From: Mauremys mutica
Taxonomy: Eukaryota > Chordata > Testudines > Geoemydidae
DNA length: 64,000 bases
Assembly (NCBI RefSeq): GCF_020497125.1
Contig: NC_059075.1
Location: 62,329,321-62,393,320, forward strand
Direction of reading: 5' to 3'
Shown here one piece after another: positions 63,773 to 64,000 of this stretch. Position 1 is the first letter of the stretch; every line of letters begins with the position of its first letter. The position numbers and the translations under genes are program-made. Under the pieces are notes generated by a model that did not search any database, was not told the DNA's origin, and saw only the letters and a list, made by a program, of their open reading frames with translations.

Positions 63773-64000
63773 AAAAGGTGTTATAATGCAAGAGCCCTGG
63801 CAGGATTTCACTGCTCAGGCACAAGAGGCACAAAGCCTTGAGAAGGACAGACTGGAGAGACATGGAGACCAATAGGAAAGATGCAGAGACTGACTGGCGC
63901 AGATGGATAAATCAGAGAAGGGCAATCTGCAATTGGACCATTTTGCTGGAAGAATCTACTAAGAAAACTTTCAGTTCTATTCTGTACCCTACTCTTAAAA
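63773..64000. other. Window end, nothing recognised
   Basis: Unclassified non-coding sequence. Confidence 0.3.

Noticed and set aside
1..64000. CRISPR arrays, operons, prokaryotic promoters or terminators.
   Set aside because: The window is clearly vertebrate; the repeats present are transposons and microsatellites with no spacer-repeat periodicity.

Overview
This window is vertebrate genomic DNA, most likely from a turtle. The evidence is the repeat content: CR1-type LINEs, several Penelope-like elements (PLEs) with RT and GIY-YIG coding, many short hAT-type DNA transposons with 8-bp target-site duplications (TSDs), and MIR-like SINEs, around an intron-rich gene. The turtle assignment is an inference from repeat families. 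The vertebrate assignment is secure.

Only one host protein-coding gene can be supported. It lies on the + strand from 31347 to 59021 as 17 exons (2,085 coding bases, 695 codon equivalents) with GT/AG borders and fully compatible phases. It encodes the tandem WD40-repeat part of MAPKBP1 (JNK-binding protein 1, paralogue of WDR62). Both ends of the gene are missing. The first exon seen starts inside a codon, and no earlier coding exon was recognised in the 31 kb before it. The last exon ends inside a codon, and no later exon was recognised in the final 5 kb. The upstream exons and promoter, and the C-terminal JNK-binding and dimerisation part, are therefore probably outside the window.

From 1 to 31346 the window is non-coding and repeat-rich: a decayed CR1 with ORF1 esterase-like and RT remnants (905-3332), an LTR-like block (about 5919-6620), three PLE insertions (8579-8990, 10140-10301, 10503-11898), a large GCGCTG-rich transposon (9337-10122), nested hAT/MITE/SINE complexes (17209-20012), a 1.14-kb hAT-type element (21314-22454), a PLE end (25416-25645), further hAT elements (26322-26730, 29881-30565) and a CR1 3' end (28986-29436). 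The MAPKBP1 introns carry MIR-like SINEs, CR1 pieces, a PLE with a long open RT plus GIY-YIG frame (46194-47731), a hAT element (49004-49594), two CR1 RT remnants (53593-55700) and AT-rich palindromic repeats.

The observations most worth a second look are these. The PLE copies carry the same short terminal module in different places and orientations, giving foldback insertions with 9-14-bp TSDs. One of them retains a long open reading frame. A 25-bp piece of a MAPKBP1 exon, including its splice donor, is repeated exactly 100 bp downstream. A short intron holds several diverged copies of a splice-acceptor-like repeat. A cysteine-rich open frame of unknown identity lies at 22658-22990 on the minus strand. 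No RNA genes, CRISPR arrays or prokaryotic features were found.
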